Shown: positions 1 through 11,025 of the stretch, piece by piece
Numbering within the stretch: the first letter of the stretch is position 1
How the letters are laid out: the number at the start of each line of letters is the position of its first letter
Source: Adiantum capillus-veneris
Taxonomy: Eukaryota > Streptophyta > Polypodiopsida > Polypodiales > Pteridaceae
NCBI GenBank assembly: GCA_014529385.2
Contig: CM043946.1
Span: 34,428,558 to 34,492,557 of the forward strand
DNA: 64,000 nucleotides
Direction of reading: 5' to 3'
Translations under genes and position numbers: made by a program
Notes under the pieces: model-generated
Seen by the model: only the letters and a program-made list of their open reading frames with translations
What the model was told of the DNA's origin: nothing
The model's database searches: none

Positions 1-72
1 GAATTCTTATGCTTTCTTGGTGGTTTTGACCGTCCTAAACGTAGACGATGTGTATGGACTAAAGAGGATACC

Positions 73-1014
73 TTGTCTCTAGCCACTCTTGTCGACACCC
101 ATAATGTTGTTGTTCAGCAAGTTGCATCTATCTTCGGGAGTCTATACCGCAACACCTTTACCCTTAAGCAAGTTAGAACCAAAATTTACAATATGTCCAA
201 GTCATCTCGAACACATCAAAGAATCTCTACAGTTTCATCTCGTAGAACTTCACAATATGCGAAGATCATCGAGGATACCCCTTCTTCTGATTGTGCTTCA
301 TGTGGTTCACTCATGTTTCGACAAAGTTTGCATGGCATGTCAAAGGTGGAGTTATTGCTTCTTAAAAAAGTAAAATTAATGGTGGTGGTTGACGATAAGG
401 TGCTTCGAGTGTGTCACCCATGCAAGGCCGCATTGAAGAAACAAGAAGAACCACTATTTTGCATGAGAAGAGAGATGGCTTTTAGTGTCAAAATATCTAG
501 TGTAGAAAGGTTGAATTCAATAGAGAGTTGTCTTGTATCTTTGCGCATACCATTCACACAAATTCCAAAACTTAACTTTGAAGGTCAATTTGGTTTACGC
601 GGAAGCATTGTGAATGTAATGGCAGACTTGTCAAGAGTACAAAGAGTGTTGCCACGCTTCTCTAGTGATCAAGCTTCAATTCTAGTTGAGATTAAGCGCA
701 AGCTTGATTACGTTCATGCCTACTTGAGTAGCATTGTGCGGCCAAATTGTGTACTTCAAGCTTTGGTTGACCTATTGAGCACTCCCTTGTACATTGATCA
801 TGGTGTTACTATCGATATGTCTTGGTCATCTAGTTTCACACTCCATGCATATGTGTGTCGCAGTCCACACCAAGAATATCTTGAAGAGGAGAATGATTCT
901 ACGGACACTTTGGTACACGGTATCTACTCCGCTCAACAAGTTGTGGACCATAATTCACAAGTTGCAAGTATAGCACCTTGTGAGGGATTCAGCCCTCTAA
1001 GAATTTTTTTATGA
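73..1014 (+). pseudogene. Helitron-associated DUF6570-like N-terminal domain
   Basis: This open frame of about 313 codons has no convincing ATG at its left end and probably continues a protein begun further left. It shows a paired-cysteine zinc-like segment (CASC near residue 74, CHPC near residue 114). A region follows with the order 'LNSIE..L.SLRIPFTQI..L', 'GSIVNV.AD', 'VLPR', 'VEIKRKLDY' and 'RPN.VLQAL', which I recognise as the DUF6570-type domain that precedes Rep in many Helitron proteins. Its role there is unknown; nucleic-acid binding through the cysteines is inference. The Rep and helicase pieces follow on the same strand in other frames, so it is the first part of one broken transposon gene. 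Family assignment is from memory of the motif order. Confidence 0.6.
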
Positions 1015-1075
1015 TGAATCTTGTGAGGAGTTGTCATTCCCAACATTGTTTTTTGGTTAGAGAAGAAAGTATCAT

Positions 1076-1833
1076 GTGTTGGCGAAGAAAAAATACCAAA
1101 AAGTAGCACAATGGATTCTTAGAAATGTGGATAGACGATTTGCAAGCAACATTGAAAATTTGTTCTTTAAAACAATGAAAATTATTATTGCGAAAGTGCT
1201 TGGATCTATATGGTTGTGCTTACGCAAGGGAAAACTCTGTGGCAAGCAATTGCAAGCAAAAGATGTTCAAGCTATCACTAACATGGAGCAGCTCCTTTCA
1301 TCTGAGCTAGGGTACCATGACTTCCAATCGCTACGCACTTCAATCGATTACAAGGTGAAACTTAAGCGAAACGTGTTTGCAATGATTCGTCAATTGGGCC
1401 AGCCGACTTTCTTTGTAACATTTTCATGTGTTGAGCAAAGATGGAACCCTTTGAAAAATTGTTTTTGTACATTGAATCCTCATATTAAAGAAGCAGATTA
1501 CCCAACCAAAGCCTCATTCATTTGTGCTCGTGTGCTTTCTAATTCTGTAACAACAACGCGATACTACGTTCACAGATTTCAAGCAATGAAAACGAATTGA
1601 AACGCAACAATGCCATCCTTGGTGAATTGATGGATTACTTTTTTGTGACCGAGTTTCAAAATATAGGAAGTCAGCATGATCATGGATTTCTTTGGGTAAA
1701 AGATGCACCTCTCTTTGGTGTAGCGCCGGATAATGATACAATACATTTTATCGACACACATATTGCTACCAACAAGAATTTGTTAGATGAGTCTCTCAGA
1801 AGCGTGCAAGCCCACTACCATCATAAAACATGA
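1076..1833 (+). pseudogene. Helitron Rep protein, N-terminal part with HUH motif
   Basis: Two overlapping open pieces (1076-1600 and 1597-1833, different frames) make up a Helitron_like_N region. The first carries 'RQLGQPTFFVTFSC..QRW', equivalent to the family's QLGxPTFFxTLS motif. The second carries 'GSQHDHGFLWVKDAP', equivalent to GSPHIHGLLWLKDAP. Both metal-binding histidines (H-x-H) remain, but the usual hydrophobic middle residue is Asp. Rep nicks DNA during rolling-circle transposition. The frame change near 1600 and the stop at 1831-1833 show decay. Its position between the DUF6570-like piece and the tyrosine-bearing Rep part matches Helitron gene order. Confidence 0.75.
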
Positions 1834-1890
1834 AAAAAAGGTAAAAGTTTTTGCTGATTTGGTTTCCCGCGTCCAGCCTCTTGAGAAAGT

Positions 1891-2328
1891 GTGATTCTAT
1901 ATCCAATCACAGCGACACAGACAGAGAAGGACACATTGTTATCCTATAAAAAGTGCATTGACGATCGATTGCTTGCTCTTGGACATGATTTAGAAGCATC
2001 ATATAATGAATGGTTGACCTCTTTGGGAATGACTGAAGAAGTGTACATTAAGTCCCTTTCGGTGAGCATCACAGAGCCAACACTACTCTTGAAAAGACAT
2101 CCAAAGGACATTTACACAAACAATTTCAACAAAGAGTTGTGTAGTCTATGGGATGCGAACATTGACATTCAATTTATATTCAATGGCCATGGCGCTGCTG
2201 CGTATTGCACACCATACATGACTAAAAACGATTCAACCGCAAGCAAAACAATCAAGCACATATTGCAAGATTGCAAGAAGACAAGTGTGCCAACATTGGA
2301 TCGGTTGAAAAAAATTGGCAATGCTTGA
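1891..2328 (+). pseudogene. Helitron Rep protein, catalytic tyrosine part
   Basis: This piece continues Rep in a further frame. It contains 'LLKRHPKDIYTNNFNKEL..LW.ANIDIQF', matching the conserved 'KR.PNE..INNYN..LL..W.AN.DIQF' stretch. Then comes 'AYCTPYMTKND', which keeps two tyrosines three residues apart followed by a lysine, as expected of the Y2 catalytic motif. The tyrosines covalently hold nicked DNA in active family members. The frame ends at a stop at 2326-2328, and the downstream helicase resumes in another frame at about 2320, so a frameshift lies there. Confidence 0.75.
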
Positions 2329-3407
2329 TCAATACACAAGAGATGACATCACAGCAAGACACATACATTTCTCTTTCATTGCCCTTACATAGTACGAGCA
2401 GACAATTCGTGCTCGTCAATGCAGATTTCGAAAGCCAATGCACATTGTTGTTGAAAAGAAGAGCTACATTGAATACTTTGAATCCTTATGATTCTAACAT
2501 TTTCTTTGATGATATTGTTACCAAGTACACCCATCGTCGAGACAACCTTGCGCACATATGTTTGGCTGATTATGCAAGCAACTACCAATGCGTGTCTGGC
2601 TCTACTCGCAAGTCTAAGAACCCTCGATTCATTCGATATGCTAACTTCATTCTAGAGAAAGATGCAGAGAGGCATTTTCATGAGCTTTGCTTATTGTTCC
2701 TTCCATTTACGGGCGATGAGAAAACCTTTGAGAAAAGTGTTGATTGTTGGAGAGACAAATATACCACAAACTATGCAATTATAGATAAGAATTGTCAAAA
2801 ATATTGTAAGCTAGAACTTCGTGCAGCAAGCTCAAAAACACTCTCATTGCCCTCATCCTCAAGATCTGAGCATGGCAAGTCATACAAATATGAGTTGGCC
2901 CTTGATATTCAACCAAGCAAGCCCACTACAATATCCTTACCAACATTTCAAAAATTGGCATTATGCAACGAGGAGTATCACTCACTTGTGTCCAAGATAA
3001 ACATCGAGCAACGTTCCCTTTTCTATGACATTATGATTAGAAAGCGCTTGCAGTCAACTCAGCCAATCCATCTCTTTTTGACTGGTGGTGCAAGAACGGG
3101 AAAAACTTTCACTTTGCAAGCAATCATGCAAGGCTTGATTTGTCACTACAATGCCTCCCTTGAATTAGATGTTGATCTTCCCTCGACATTACTGATGGCA
3201 TATATAGGAAAAGAAGCTTTCAACCTTGGAAGGACAACGATTCACTCAGCATTGTGCTTGTCCCTTGTCTTCCAACCAAATGTTTCTCTTTCTTTTGAGA
3301 GCCTTGCCAAGCTCTCACAACTGTATAGAAACCTCAAGCTTGTTGTGTTTGATGAGGCATCTTTGATTGGAAATAGACTCTTGTGTATCATAGACACAAG
3401 GCTGTGA
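2320..3407 (+). pseudogene. Helitron Pif1-like helicase, N-terminal half (Walker A and B)
   Basis: The open frame begins with the linker typical of these proteins ('QEMTSQQDTYISLSLPLHSTSRQFVLVN'). It reaches a Pif1-like ATPase core: Walker A 'GGARTGKT' at 3084-3107 (commonly GGAGTGKS, so the third Gly is Arg) and Walker B 'VVFDEAS' near 3342-3362. A 'T.HSAL' motif lies between them. The helicase unwinds DNA during rolling-circle transposition. The frame stops at 3405-3407 inside the ATPase domain, which continues after the lesion. It follows Rep directly, as in RepHel proteins. Confidence 0.8.
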
Positions 3408-4320
3408 TCAATTAAGCACAATCACATAGAACCATTCAGTGGTCTAAATGTCATCTTCTGTGGTGACTTATGTCAAGCAAGCCCGGTTCGAGATTGTTGG
3501 ATATTCAGTGAGCCACAAGATTCTCTGCAACTACTCACGCCTTCATTCTAGCTCACCCATATAAAATTCCACGAGCTCACAAAAACAATGTGTCAATCAG
3601 ATAATGACTTCATTGCCATTCTCAATAGAATACGCAAATCAAAACACACAACCGAGGATTTGTTGCTCTTGAATACCAACCATACCAACAAAGTGCTTAA
3701 CAAATTGACAACACCCCATTTATACTTCACCAATAACTTGAAGGACTCACATAATCGACTTGTTTTTGAGGAATTGCCTACTCACGCATACATAATCCAT
3801 GTGAGAGACAACCACCATAAAACTTGCTCCAAAAACCTTGTTGTTCCAAACAATCCACAAAACACAGCAGACTTGTCCTCAACCTTGGAGCTTAAAGAAG
3901 GAATGATTGTTGAGCTTTTTGGTGGCAATATCGATATTTCCGACGGTCTTGTGAATGGCGTAGATGGAATTCTGAAGCTTGTGGAAAGTAGAGCTAATCG
4001 TCCTATTGCATGGATAGAGTTTTTTGATTCCTCAACAGGCTCCAAACAACGACATATGAACCAGCACCTGAATACGATTCCCATTGGCCCTCAGTGGACA
4101 CCAATTTTTCAAACAACAAAAGAATTTCAAGCTGGTAAAAATGCATTGAACACTGTCTCCCAAACTCAATTTCCAATACAAGCAGAGAATTGCACGGACT
4201 ATCCATAGGTCACAAGGCTTGACAATGAGCATAGTAGCCTTTGATCCAACATCAATAAACTCACATGGATTGGTTTACACAGCTCTTTCTCGCATCAAAG
4301 ATCCATCACCTCCACATTCT
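3408..4320 (+). pseudogene. Helitron Pif1-like helicase, C-terminal half
   Basis: Helicase homology resumes after a stop. 'FSGLNVIFCGDLCQASPV' (about 3435-3490) is the Pif1 motif III equivalent of 'VIFCGDFxQLPPV'. A stop follows near 3550, then an open frame at 3588-4208. The frame near 4230-4300 contains 'SHGLVYTALSRI', equivalent to the motif VI 'YVALSRV' of Pif1/RecD helicases. At least two lesions separate these pieces. The order of motifs leaves little doubt that this is the second half of the same helicase. Confidence 0.7.
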
Positions 4321-4398
4321 CAATCCAATTCATCCAGATCAAATCAAAGTCGACAAGATTGTGCTTGATGAACTTGACCGCCTCAACAATGATGCCAA

Positions 4399-5060
4399 AT
4401 GGGAGTATTTGACAAAATTTCCATTCGCATACAAACCACACATCATATCATTCAATCATTGAACATCGTTTCTAGTCACACATATTTCAAACATATCAAA
4501 GACGATTTGAATTTTACAAGTTCTGACATTCTGTGCCTCCAAGAAACAAAGCAAAAAAATCCTTCCAATGATCTTGCACCAAAGTTTCATCATGTCCATC
4601 ACCACAGTAAAATAGGTGTTTCAATCTACTACAAGCCTAGCATCAAGCTCCACTCTGCAAAAACATTGCTAGCTCCAGGGATAGAAATCATTCAAGTTAT
4701 ATTAGCCATTCATGAACACCTTGATTGGGAAATCATATGCGTCTACAAATCACCAAACACATCTTCAATCGCATTGGTCACAAACTCTATACCTTGCTGC
4801 AATAATCCCATCCTACACGAATGAGAGTCATCACAGGAGACTTTAATGTAGACAATAAGCCCACAAACAATCAATATCGTTACTTGGAGGAGAAGCTCCA
4901 GGAACATGGCTACACACAACAAATTCATGATGTAACCACTGTGTACAACTCAAAGCTCAATCATGTTTGGATTAAAAATCCCCCTACATCATTCATCGCA
5001 AGCACAAGGTTTTGCTTCTGGTCTGATCATTCATCCACACATCTAATGATTCCTAAATGA
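4399..5060 (+). pseudogene. C-terminal EEP (apurinic-like) endonuclease of the Helitron
   Basis: Two frames (4399-4824 and 4821-5060) together show the endonuclease/exonuclease/phosphatase fold signatures: 'DILCLQETKQ', then 'ICVYKSP', then 'GDFNVD' at about 4836-4853, 'LNHVW' and finally 'FWSDHSSTHLMI'. This set is found in LINE-type endonucleases and in the endonuclease domain of Helentron/Helitron2 proteins. It follows the helicase's motif VI by only about 100 bp on the same strand, so I read it as the C-terminal domain of the transposon protein rather than a separate LINE, whose reverse transcriptase is not seen downstream. A frameshift near 4820 breaks it. Confidence 0.65.
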
Positions 5061-6905
5061 TTCTTATACCTCCCTCCCTCCCTCCATCCCTATTTCCCTT
5101 CATCTCTCCCTTCCGTCATCCTATCCACAAAAACAAACCATGTTTCCATATTCTGTGCCTACCTTTATCCTAAGAAGATGCAACTTTGCTACTCTTCAAT
5201 CCTTCATCGAGTCCGACATTCTATAATGTAATCTGCAAATCACTTTCTCTATCGATCAATGTGACTTCCATCCTTGTAGCTTTCTGTTTCCCTTTCATGT
5301 TCTTAATTCATTTCATCTATTCGCAGGCCTTGTGATGTTGTCACTTGTTTATGGCACAACTGGTGTCAAAGAAATAATTCTTTATTTAAGAAATCTGAGG
5401 CCTATGACGCCTCTCGGCTTGGGGGGGGGCAATGGAGGGGTGTTGCGGAAGGGCGGGGTAGGGGTGGTCTCTTCTCCTTCATGTGCAACCCTTATGTTTA
5501 GAACCACGAGAGGAGGTCACTCCTCCAGCCTCCCTTTGTGGAGGGAAGCATGGCAGCCAGCTTTGCAGGTGGATCTATTTTGTGGGCGACATGCTGTGGT
5601 TTGAAGAGGGTGACAGTTCCAAGGGAGGGATCTATTCATTAATTATGGTTGGTGATGTGAACGGGCGCGGCTTGGCTGCATGTTGTGAAAGTGTGGCAGT
5701 CTGTGGCCGGCAGACTCGTCCTATGCTGGTGATGGTTTGTTTTTATGGGCTTCTTTGACTTGCGACTGGCATGTGGTTGGTTGGTGGCAGTAGCCTATGC
5801 ATGGTGGCACCTCATGGAGTTCTCCTTTGTGGCACCTCATGGAGTTCTCCTTTGTGATGGGGACTCTGTGGCCCGCCATATCGGCAAGTATGTGTCATTT
5901 CTTTGTTATGTGTGGATTTTGACGTGGGTGTCTCTCAAAATAGCGGATGTAATGGTGATGGTCCTTGCTTGGTCTGCGACATTTTGGTGCTTGATTTGTA
6001 TGTGATGGGTATTTGGGTGCCCTAGCTCAAGATTATGAGCAGGGCTTATCGTGTAATTTTTTTGTTTATGGTTAATACAATCTATCAACTCACATTTGTG
6101 AGTACTGGGGAAACAAAAAACTCTGAGGATCTCAACTCCTTTCCTACTATTTGATCTTCAAAGATGCACAGATCTTTACTCTATCTCTATTGAAAGATAT
6201 ATATGAGGAACCCTATCTTGAACTTCATGTAGTAACAATTCAACTGGAAAAAATGATCCCTTCTCATGCTTAAAACATATTTCCAACTGAGACTTCTCAT
6301 GATTGAAGATTGTAAAGCCTTGTAACATTATACTTTTTTTTTTGGAAACCTGAATTGAATTAGAGAGGGGGGGGAAATACAAACATGGCCTCAAAGGGAG
6401 GGAGAGAGGCAGTTCCAAAGCATCCTACAAGGACAGGCAATCTTATTTCATGAGAAGCCTTTCTCTTGAATAGAAACTAGTGAGCTTAGAGGACCATTTT
6501 TTCCAAGAAATACATTTCTGAATCGTATACAAAGGGAGATGAGAGGCCTTGTACATATGTAAAGTACAATGAATAGCTAATCTCGTTAGTTCAAACAGGA
6601 ACATATGGGTGTTTGTAGAGAAATTTCCCTTAAACAAGGCTTTATTCTTTCTTGCTTATAACATTATACTTGGGACTACTTCTTTCTTCTTCTTTTTTAA
6701 AAAAACATAAGAAGGAGAAAATTTGTATAAAAAATTTACAAGGGGGGCATCAACTGAGGCTATAGTATGCCGAAAGGGCTGCGTTCGCACAAAATACATA
6801 CACAAATTACATTCCATCAAAACCACCAAGCTCAGCTTGAAGTCTCTACATGTAGTAGTACCCTTCTGCGATCCTAGACTCGAGATGTGCAATTTCGATA
6901 CCCAG
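5061..6905. other. Interval without a recognisable gene
   Basis: I see no conserved coding motif here. A CT-rich stretch (5068-5120) follows the endonuclease. A G/T-rich block runs about 5400-6010 with a run of nine or ten G near 5421. An AT-rich stretch near 6050-6080 ends in 'TTAATACAAT' and could be the 3' tail of a LINE, but no reverse transcriptase precedes it. Purine runs lie near 6364-6374. The right boundary is the start of the outer LTR. Confidence 0.5.
5804..5853 (+). repeat. Perfect 25-bp direct duplication
   Basis: The unit beginning GTGGCACCTCATGGAG occurs twice head to tail (5804-5828 and 5829-5853) with no mismatch. It looks like a recent slippage event. Confidence 0.85.
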
Positions 6906-7209
6906 TGTCATTAAATCTAATATCTAACCAACCCAAATGATTTTCTTATATTAGATTGATCATTCAATGTGGGAGAATAAATGATAACAAGGGTTAGAAT
7001 ATAGACATGTGCTTATGGATCCATCTCAACACAGGGCCAAGGTTAAAAAGGTCCAAATGAGAAATGGCATGTCAAAGAGAAATGCTAGCTAATGGAGCTT
7101 AAATACCTTAGGGTTAGCTTCATTAAATACCTCCAAAGGTTAGTGTTAAAATTCATTTGACCTTAGGCAAGCTAGGGTTGTGATTGAGGTGAGAACTCGG
7201 TCCAAGCTT

Positions 7210-7437
7210 GCGGTGCTTGACTTGCTTGCTGACTAAGGTGCTTGAGGTGCTTGCTCACTAAAGGTGCTTGAGGTGCTTGCTGGCTAAAGGTGCTTCAGGT
7301 GCTTCTCGTGCTTGATGTCTAAAGGTTCTTGAGGTGCTTGTCGTTCTTGTTGACTAAGGTTCTTAAGGTTCTTCAGGTGCTTAATGACTAAGGTTCTAAG
7401 GTGCTCCATGACTAAGGTGCTTGAGGGGCTTGAGGAG
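7210..7437 (+). repeat. GGTGCTTGAGGTGCTTG minisatellite in the A LTR
   Basis: Imperfect short units built on 'GACTAAGGTGCTTGAGG' repeat about eight times. The right LTR has the same minisatellite in a shorter form at about 52000-52095, so copy number has changed since insertion. Confidence 0.8.
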
Positions 7438-7947
7438 TTCCAAAAGTCAAACAAGATCCCTACTCAAGGGGGGGGGGGAGCCCTCATTGTAGGAGCATGA
7501 GAGAGAACACACACACACACCCTCACACAAGGCAAGCTTGGTCTAAACGAGCAACAAGGACACTTTTCAAGTTCCTCTCCATGTTTCCCTCATGGTGTGC
7601 CTAAATCCTATTGGTTGGCCTCTCAAGGGGTCCAATGATAATTTAGCTAGTTTAATAAATTGTTTATGCATTTATCAAGTCCTCTCTCTCAAAGGGGAAA
7701 GGGGGACACTTGTTCCAAGGCTAGCGTGGTTGCTTGATTTAACTAAAGCATGTGATTCGCTAAGCTTGTAGGGGTCCAGTCAAATTCTCTCATGAGATAC
7801 AAGGAGGGGTCGACCAACTGAAGCTAGGGGTGTGCTTGGGGGTATAATCTCTCTCTCTCTCACACACACACACACTCACAAGCTCATTCTTGCTTAGCAA
7901 AGTGAAAGCGTTCCATCTCCTTCTACAAGCTTGTTGAGAAGTTGAGA

Positions 7948-8363
7948 GCCTACACCAACACTCTTGGCTATGGAATGCAAATCCAACCAAGATCCATGCT
8001 CCAATGCTTAAGCTTGCCATATTCTTCATCATTATTATGCTATTATGCTATGCTATGCAAGAAGAGTGATGATAAGTTTCATAATAATCAATATCTAATT
8101 ATTATAAACGATTTTCTCATATTAAACTGATCATTTAATGTGGGGAAGTGCCAGGGCCTACACCAACACTCTTGGCTATGGAATGCAAATCCAACCAAGA
8201 TCCATGCTCCAATGCTTAAGCTTGCCATATTCTTCATCATTATTATGCTATTATGCTATGCTATGCAAGAAGAGTGATGATAAGTTTCATAATAATCAAT
8301 ATCTAATTATTATAAATGATTTTCTCATATTAAACTGATCATTTAATGTGGGGAAGTGCCAGG
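7948..8363 (+). repeat. 208-bp tandem duplication across the A-LTR/B-LTR junction
   Basis: Copy 1 is 7948-8155 and copy 2 is 8156-8363, almost identical. Each contains the end of the left A-LTR part (...GATGATAAG) and the first ~79 bp of the B LTR. The duplication therefore arose after B inserted. It also explains the two near-identical short reading frames here, which I do not regard as genes. Confidence 0.85.
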
Positions 8364-9872
8364 GGAGAAAAAGCTAGAATATTGGTTAAGCTAGCAAACC
8401 GGCCACTGTAGGGATCCAAAGGAGGGAAAATAGGGATCCAAAAGGGGGGCCATCTTCAAAAGATCCATGTACAACAATGGGCTAAAAAGACCCTAATGTT
8501 CAGCCCACTAAGACTTCCAAAATGCTAAGGTTCCAAAATTCAAAGGTTGTGTCCAAAGGTCAACCATAGGGGAATTGGATGCTTTGTGTGTGTCCAAAAA
8601 AGTCTTTGCACATCCCTACATAGGAGGGGGCGAGCCTTTCTTGTAGGGGATGAGAGAGAAAGCCACACACACACACACACACACACAAGCTCCCTTTACA
8701 CAAAGGGAATGAGGGACACATGTCAGCTCCCTAGCCCAGATTCCCACAAGGTGTACCCAATTCCTATTGGATGGCCTTGGAGGTGGACCAATGAGAATTA
8801 GGCTAGAGTAAATCTAGTTTAATTAATTTAAAAACACTTAATAAAATAACCAATGAGAATTAAGTCTCCTAGATGACTATTGGACAGTCTCCCAAGGGGT
8901 CCAATGAGCATTCAACAGCGCAATGGCTTGCCTGATTCCTATTGGCCAGGAGGCAAAGGGGTACAATGAGAGTTTAGTTTAATTATTAAATTACCTAAAG
9001 CTCTCACAAAAGTCAAAAGGGGGACACATGTCAGAAGGCTATCACTTATGCTGCTTAATTGTCATTTGCTTGACTTGGGGAGGTCCAATGAGGATAGAGC
9101 AAGAGCAAAATAGCAAGAGGGCTCTCCCAAGAGAGAGAGGGGGGCTGATTTTTGCAAGGCATTATCACACACACACTCACACACAGTCTACGTGTGAAGT
9201 AAAGAAGACTATCTCTTCCCAAGCTTTAATGGAGAGCTCATCACCTACTCCAAGCTTGTGAGATAGAAGCCTACATCGACACACTCTTGGCATGTGGATG
9301 CAAATCCAACCAAGAGCCAAGCTTCAATGCATGCTCATCTCCTCTACCAGGTTAATTACTAAGCTAAGCTATGCTAATATGAGTGATTATGTGAGGAGAT
9401 GTACATCTTTCTCGTAAGATACTCCTTATTCCTCTCAATCTACTTTCATACCCTGCTAGCTCTCACCATCTTCGAAGGTGTGTGAGGTCTTGGGCGGGGA
9501 TAATTCATGTTGTGTTTGCTAAGTGTTTTGCTTAGTGCATGAAGCTTTCATCTTCATTGCACTAGCTAGTCTTGAAGGAACACAAAGAATTGTATTGTAC
9601 AATGTCTCTCTTGATGGGAGAAACCATAATACAAAGCCTTTTGGAGGGGGGACCGGCTCCATGCAAATCCGGTCCTCAACTATTGTCAATAGATTACTTT
9701 CTCTCTCTTTTGAAAGAATTGTTTATGCTATCTAACTAAGTGTTATGCTTTTTGTTGCTCTCTCCACCCAAGAACTCTTGTAATTCTCATTAGGAATCTA
9801 TTCTAATGAAATTCCCACTATGTTCATGCTAATTTCCGCTACACACAAGTTTTTAGGCCATTAAATGTTACA
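8285..9872 (+). mobile_element. LTR of Gypsy B, here in solo configuration
   Basis: This sequence begins TTTCATAATAATC (the other copy has TGTCATAATAATC) and ends AATGTTACA. It is flanked by ATAAG on both sides (8280-8284 and 9873-9877), a clean 5-bp target duplication inside the A LTR, which resumes at once. No B primer site follows, so at this end B is present as an LTR only. The second B LTR is 22717-24289. Confidence 0.8.
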
Positions 9873-10188
9873 ATAAGTGAGGAACTATGTCTTTTTCGTA
9901 TGTCAATTCTTCTTCCTCTTCCCTACCCTCATTCCCCACTAGATTTCTCCACCTTCAAAGGTGTTTGAGGCCTTGGGACTGAGGCCGAGGATGTTTAATT
10001 ATTTTGACAAGATTATGTTATGCTCGTGATGCATGAAGCTTTCCATCTTCATTGCATCACCTAGGTCACAAGGAACACAAAGATTTTATTGTACAAAACT
10101 TCGGATGGGAGAATCTATAATACAAAAGCCTATTGGAGGGAAGACTAGCTCTAGATAAATCCGGTCCTCAACTATTATCAAGTTCTCC

Positions 10189-10190
<2 letters not shown>

Positions 10191-10253
<63 letters not shown>
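10191..10253. repeat. (CT)n microsatellite in the A LTR
   Basis: About 31 CT dinucleotides near the 3' end of the A LTR. A shorter version lies at the equivalent place in the duplicated LTR end (24613-24667) and only a trace at 53021-53031 in the right LTR. Confidence 0.95.
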
Positions 10254-10256
<3 letters not shown>

Positions 10257-10411
10257 AAAGTATTGTTTGTGCCAAGTTAGTTAAATATATGGTTATGTTG
10301 TTACCGCTCATTAAGTTCACCCTTCATGTTCTCAAAGTAGTCTCATGAAAATACTCATTCTAATTCTTTTAATTTCGCTATCCTCAAATTCTTAGGCCAT
10401 TTACATTACAT

Positions 10412-10423
10412 TGGTATCAGAGC
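10412..10423 (+). other. Primer-binding site of Gypsy A (tRNA-Met type)
   Basis: TGGTATCAGAGC follows the LTR end CATTACA after one base. This is the widely used complement of the initiator tRNA-Met 3' end and fixes both the LTR end and the + orientation. The same site recurs at 24826-24837 after the duplicated LTR end. Confidence 0.85.
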
Positions 10424-10816
10424 TATTGGTTTGTCTTTTCTTACTTAGAAGAAAGGTCCTTAAGTTTTTCATGAAAGGTTGGACCTTTTCATTGTAATAG
10501 GGTAAGTGGGATAGGGATATATTATCTTGGTTGAAAAGGACTTAGTTTGAGGTACATTGTTGGGAACTATAGTCTTAATAATGGAGTCTCTCGGGGCTTG
10601 CCGTTGGCTTAACCAATATTGAGCTACTAGCCAGCTCAAAAGGAACCATAATTAACCGAGCAATGGTAGACCCTCTCCACTAGTGTTTGAATTCAATAGT
10701 GTCTAAACCATGGGTGTGGCTGCTTGAGAACTTATTTTTAAAGGTGAAGAATAGTAGCGACTAAGGTTTTTGAGGGTACCAAAGCACAAAGTAATTTATA
10801 CATAAGTTTAATTAGC

Positions 10817-11025
10817 ATGGTTGACAATAACCAAGAGAGTAGAATGAATCTTGAAAAATTTGATTTTGCACATGAAGGTGCTAATGATGATGCCCCCATG
10901 TTTGTCAATTATCTTGTTACTAGGTTGCGACAAGCTATGGGCAACCCTGCTTTACAAGCCAAAGTTACTCAACAACTTCATGCTTATGGGATTTCCCTTC
11001 CTTTCCAAGAGGAGAGAGAGCTTAG
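10817..11025 (+). pseudogene. Gypsy A gag, N-terminal fragment (copy 1)
   Basis: An ATG-started frame opens with 'MVDNNQESRMNLEKFDF' and continues through 'VNYLVTRLRQAM.NPALQAKV..QL.AYGI'. It is cut at 11025 by the Copia LTR. The equivalent stretch is found at 25226-25332 joined to 36551-36656, and in diverged form at the start of B gag (about 12400-12480), so it is the N-terminus of a Gypsy Gag. Gag would form the particle that packages the RNA. Confidence 0.7.

Larger units (their letters stand above)
6906..10410 (+). repeat. Left LTR of Gypsy A, interrupted by the B LTR
   Basis: The parts 6906-8284 and 9873-10410 align with the continuous right LTR at 51570-53188, including the shared stretches 'GGTTAGAATATAGACATG', the GGTGCTTG minisatellite, a CT/CA tract and the CT tract near the 3' end. 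The LTR starts TG and ends CA. A primer-binding site follows immediately. Between the two parts sits a 1.6-kb LTR of another element. Confidence 0.8.

Noticed and set aside
5300-6100. Possible LINE 3' end
   Set aside because: The AATACAAT-type tail is suggestive, but no reverse transcriptase or target duplication is seen.
7210-7437. Short regular repeats that could suggest a CRISPR-like array
   Set aside because: Units are contiguous minisatellite copies without unique spacers, in a eukaryotic LTR.
10133-10348. 71-codon frame with a long Leu-Ser repeat
   Set aside because: It is the translation of a CT microsatellite in an LTR.
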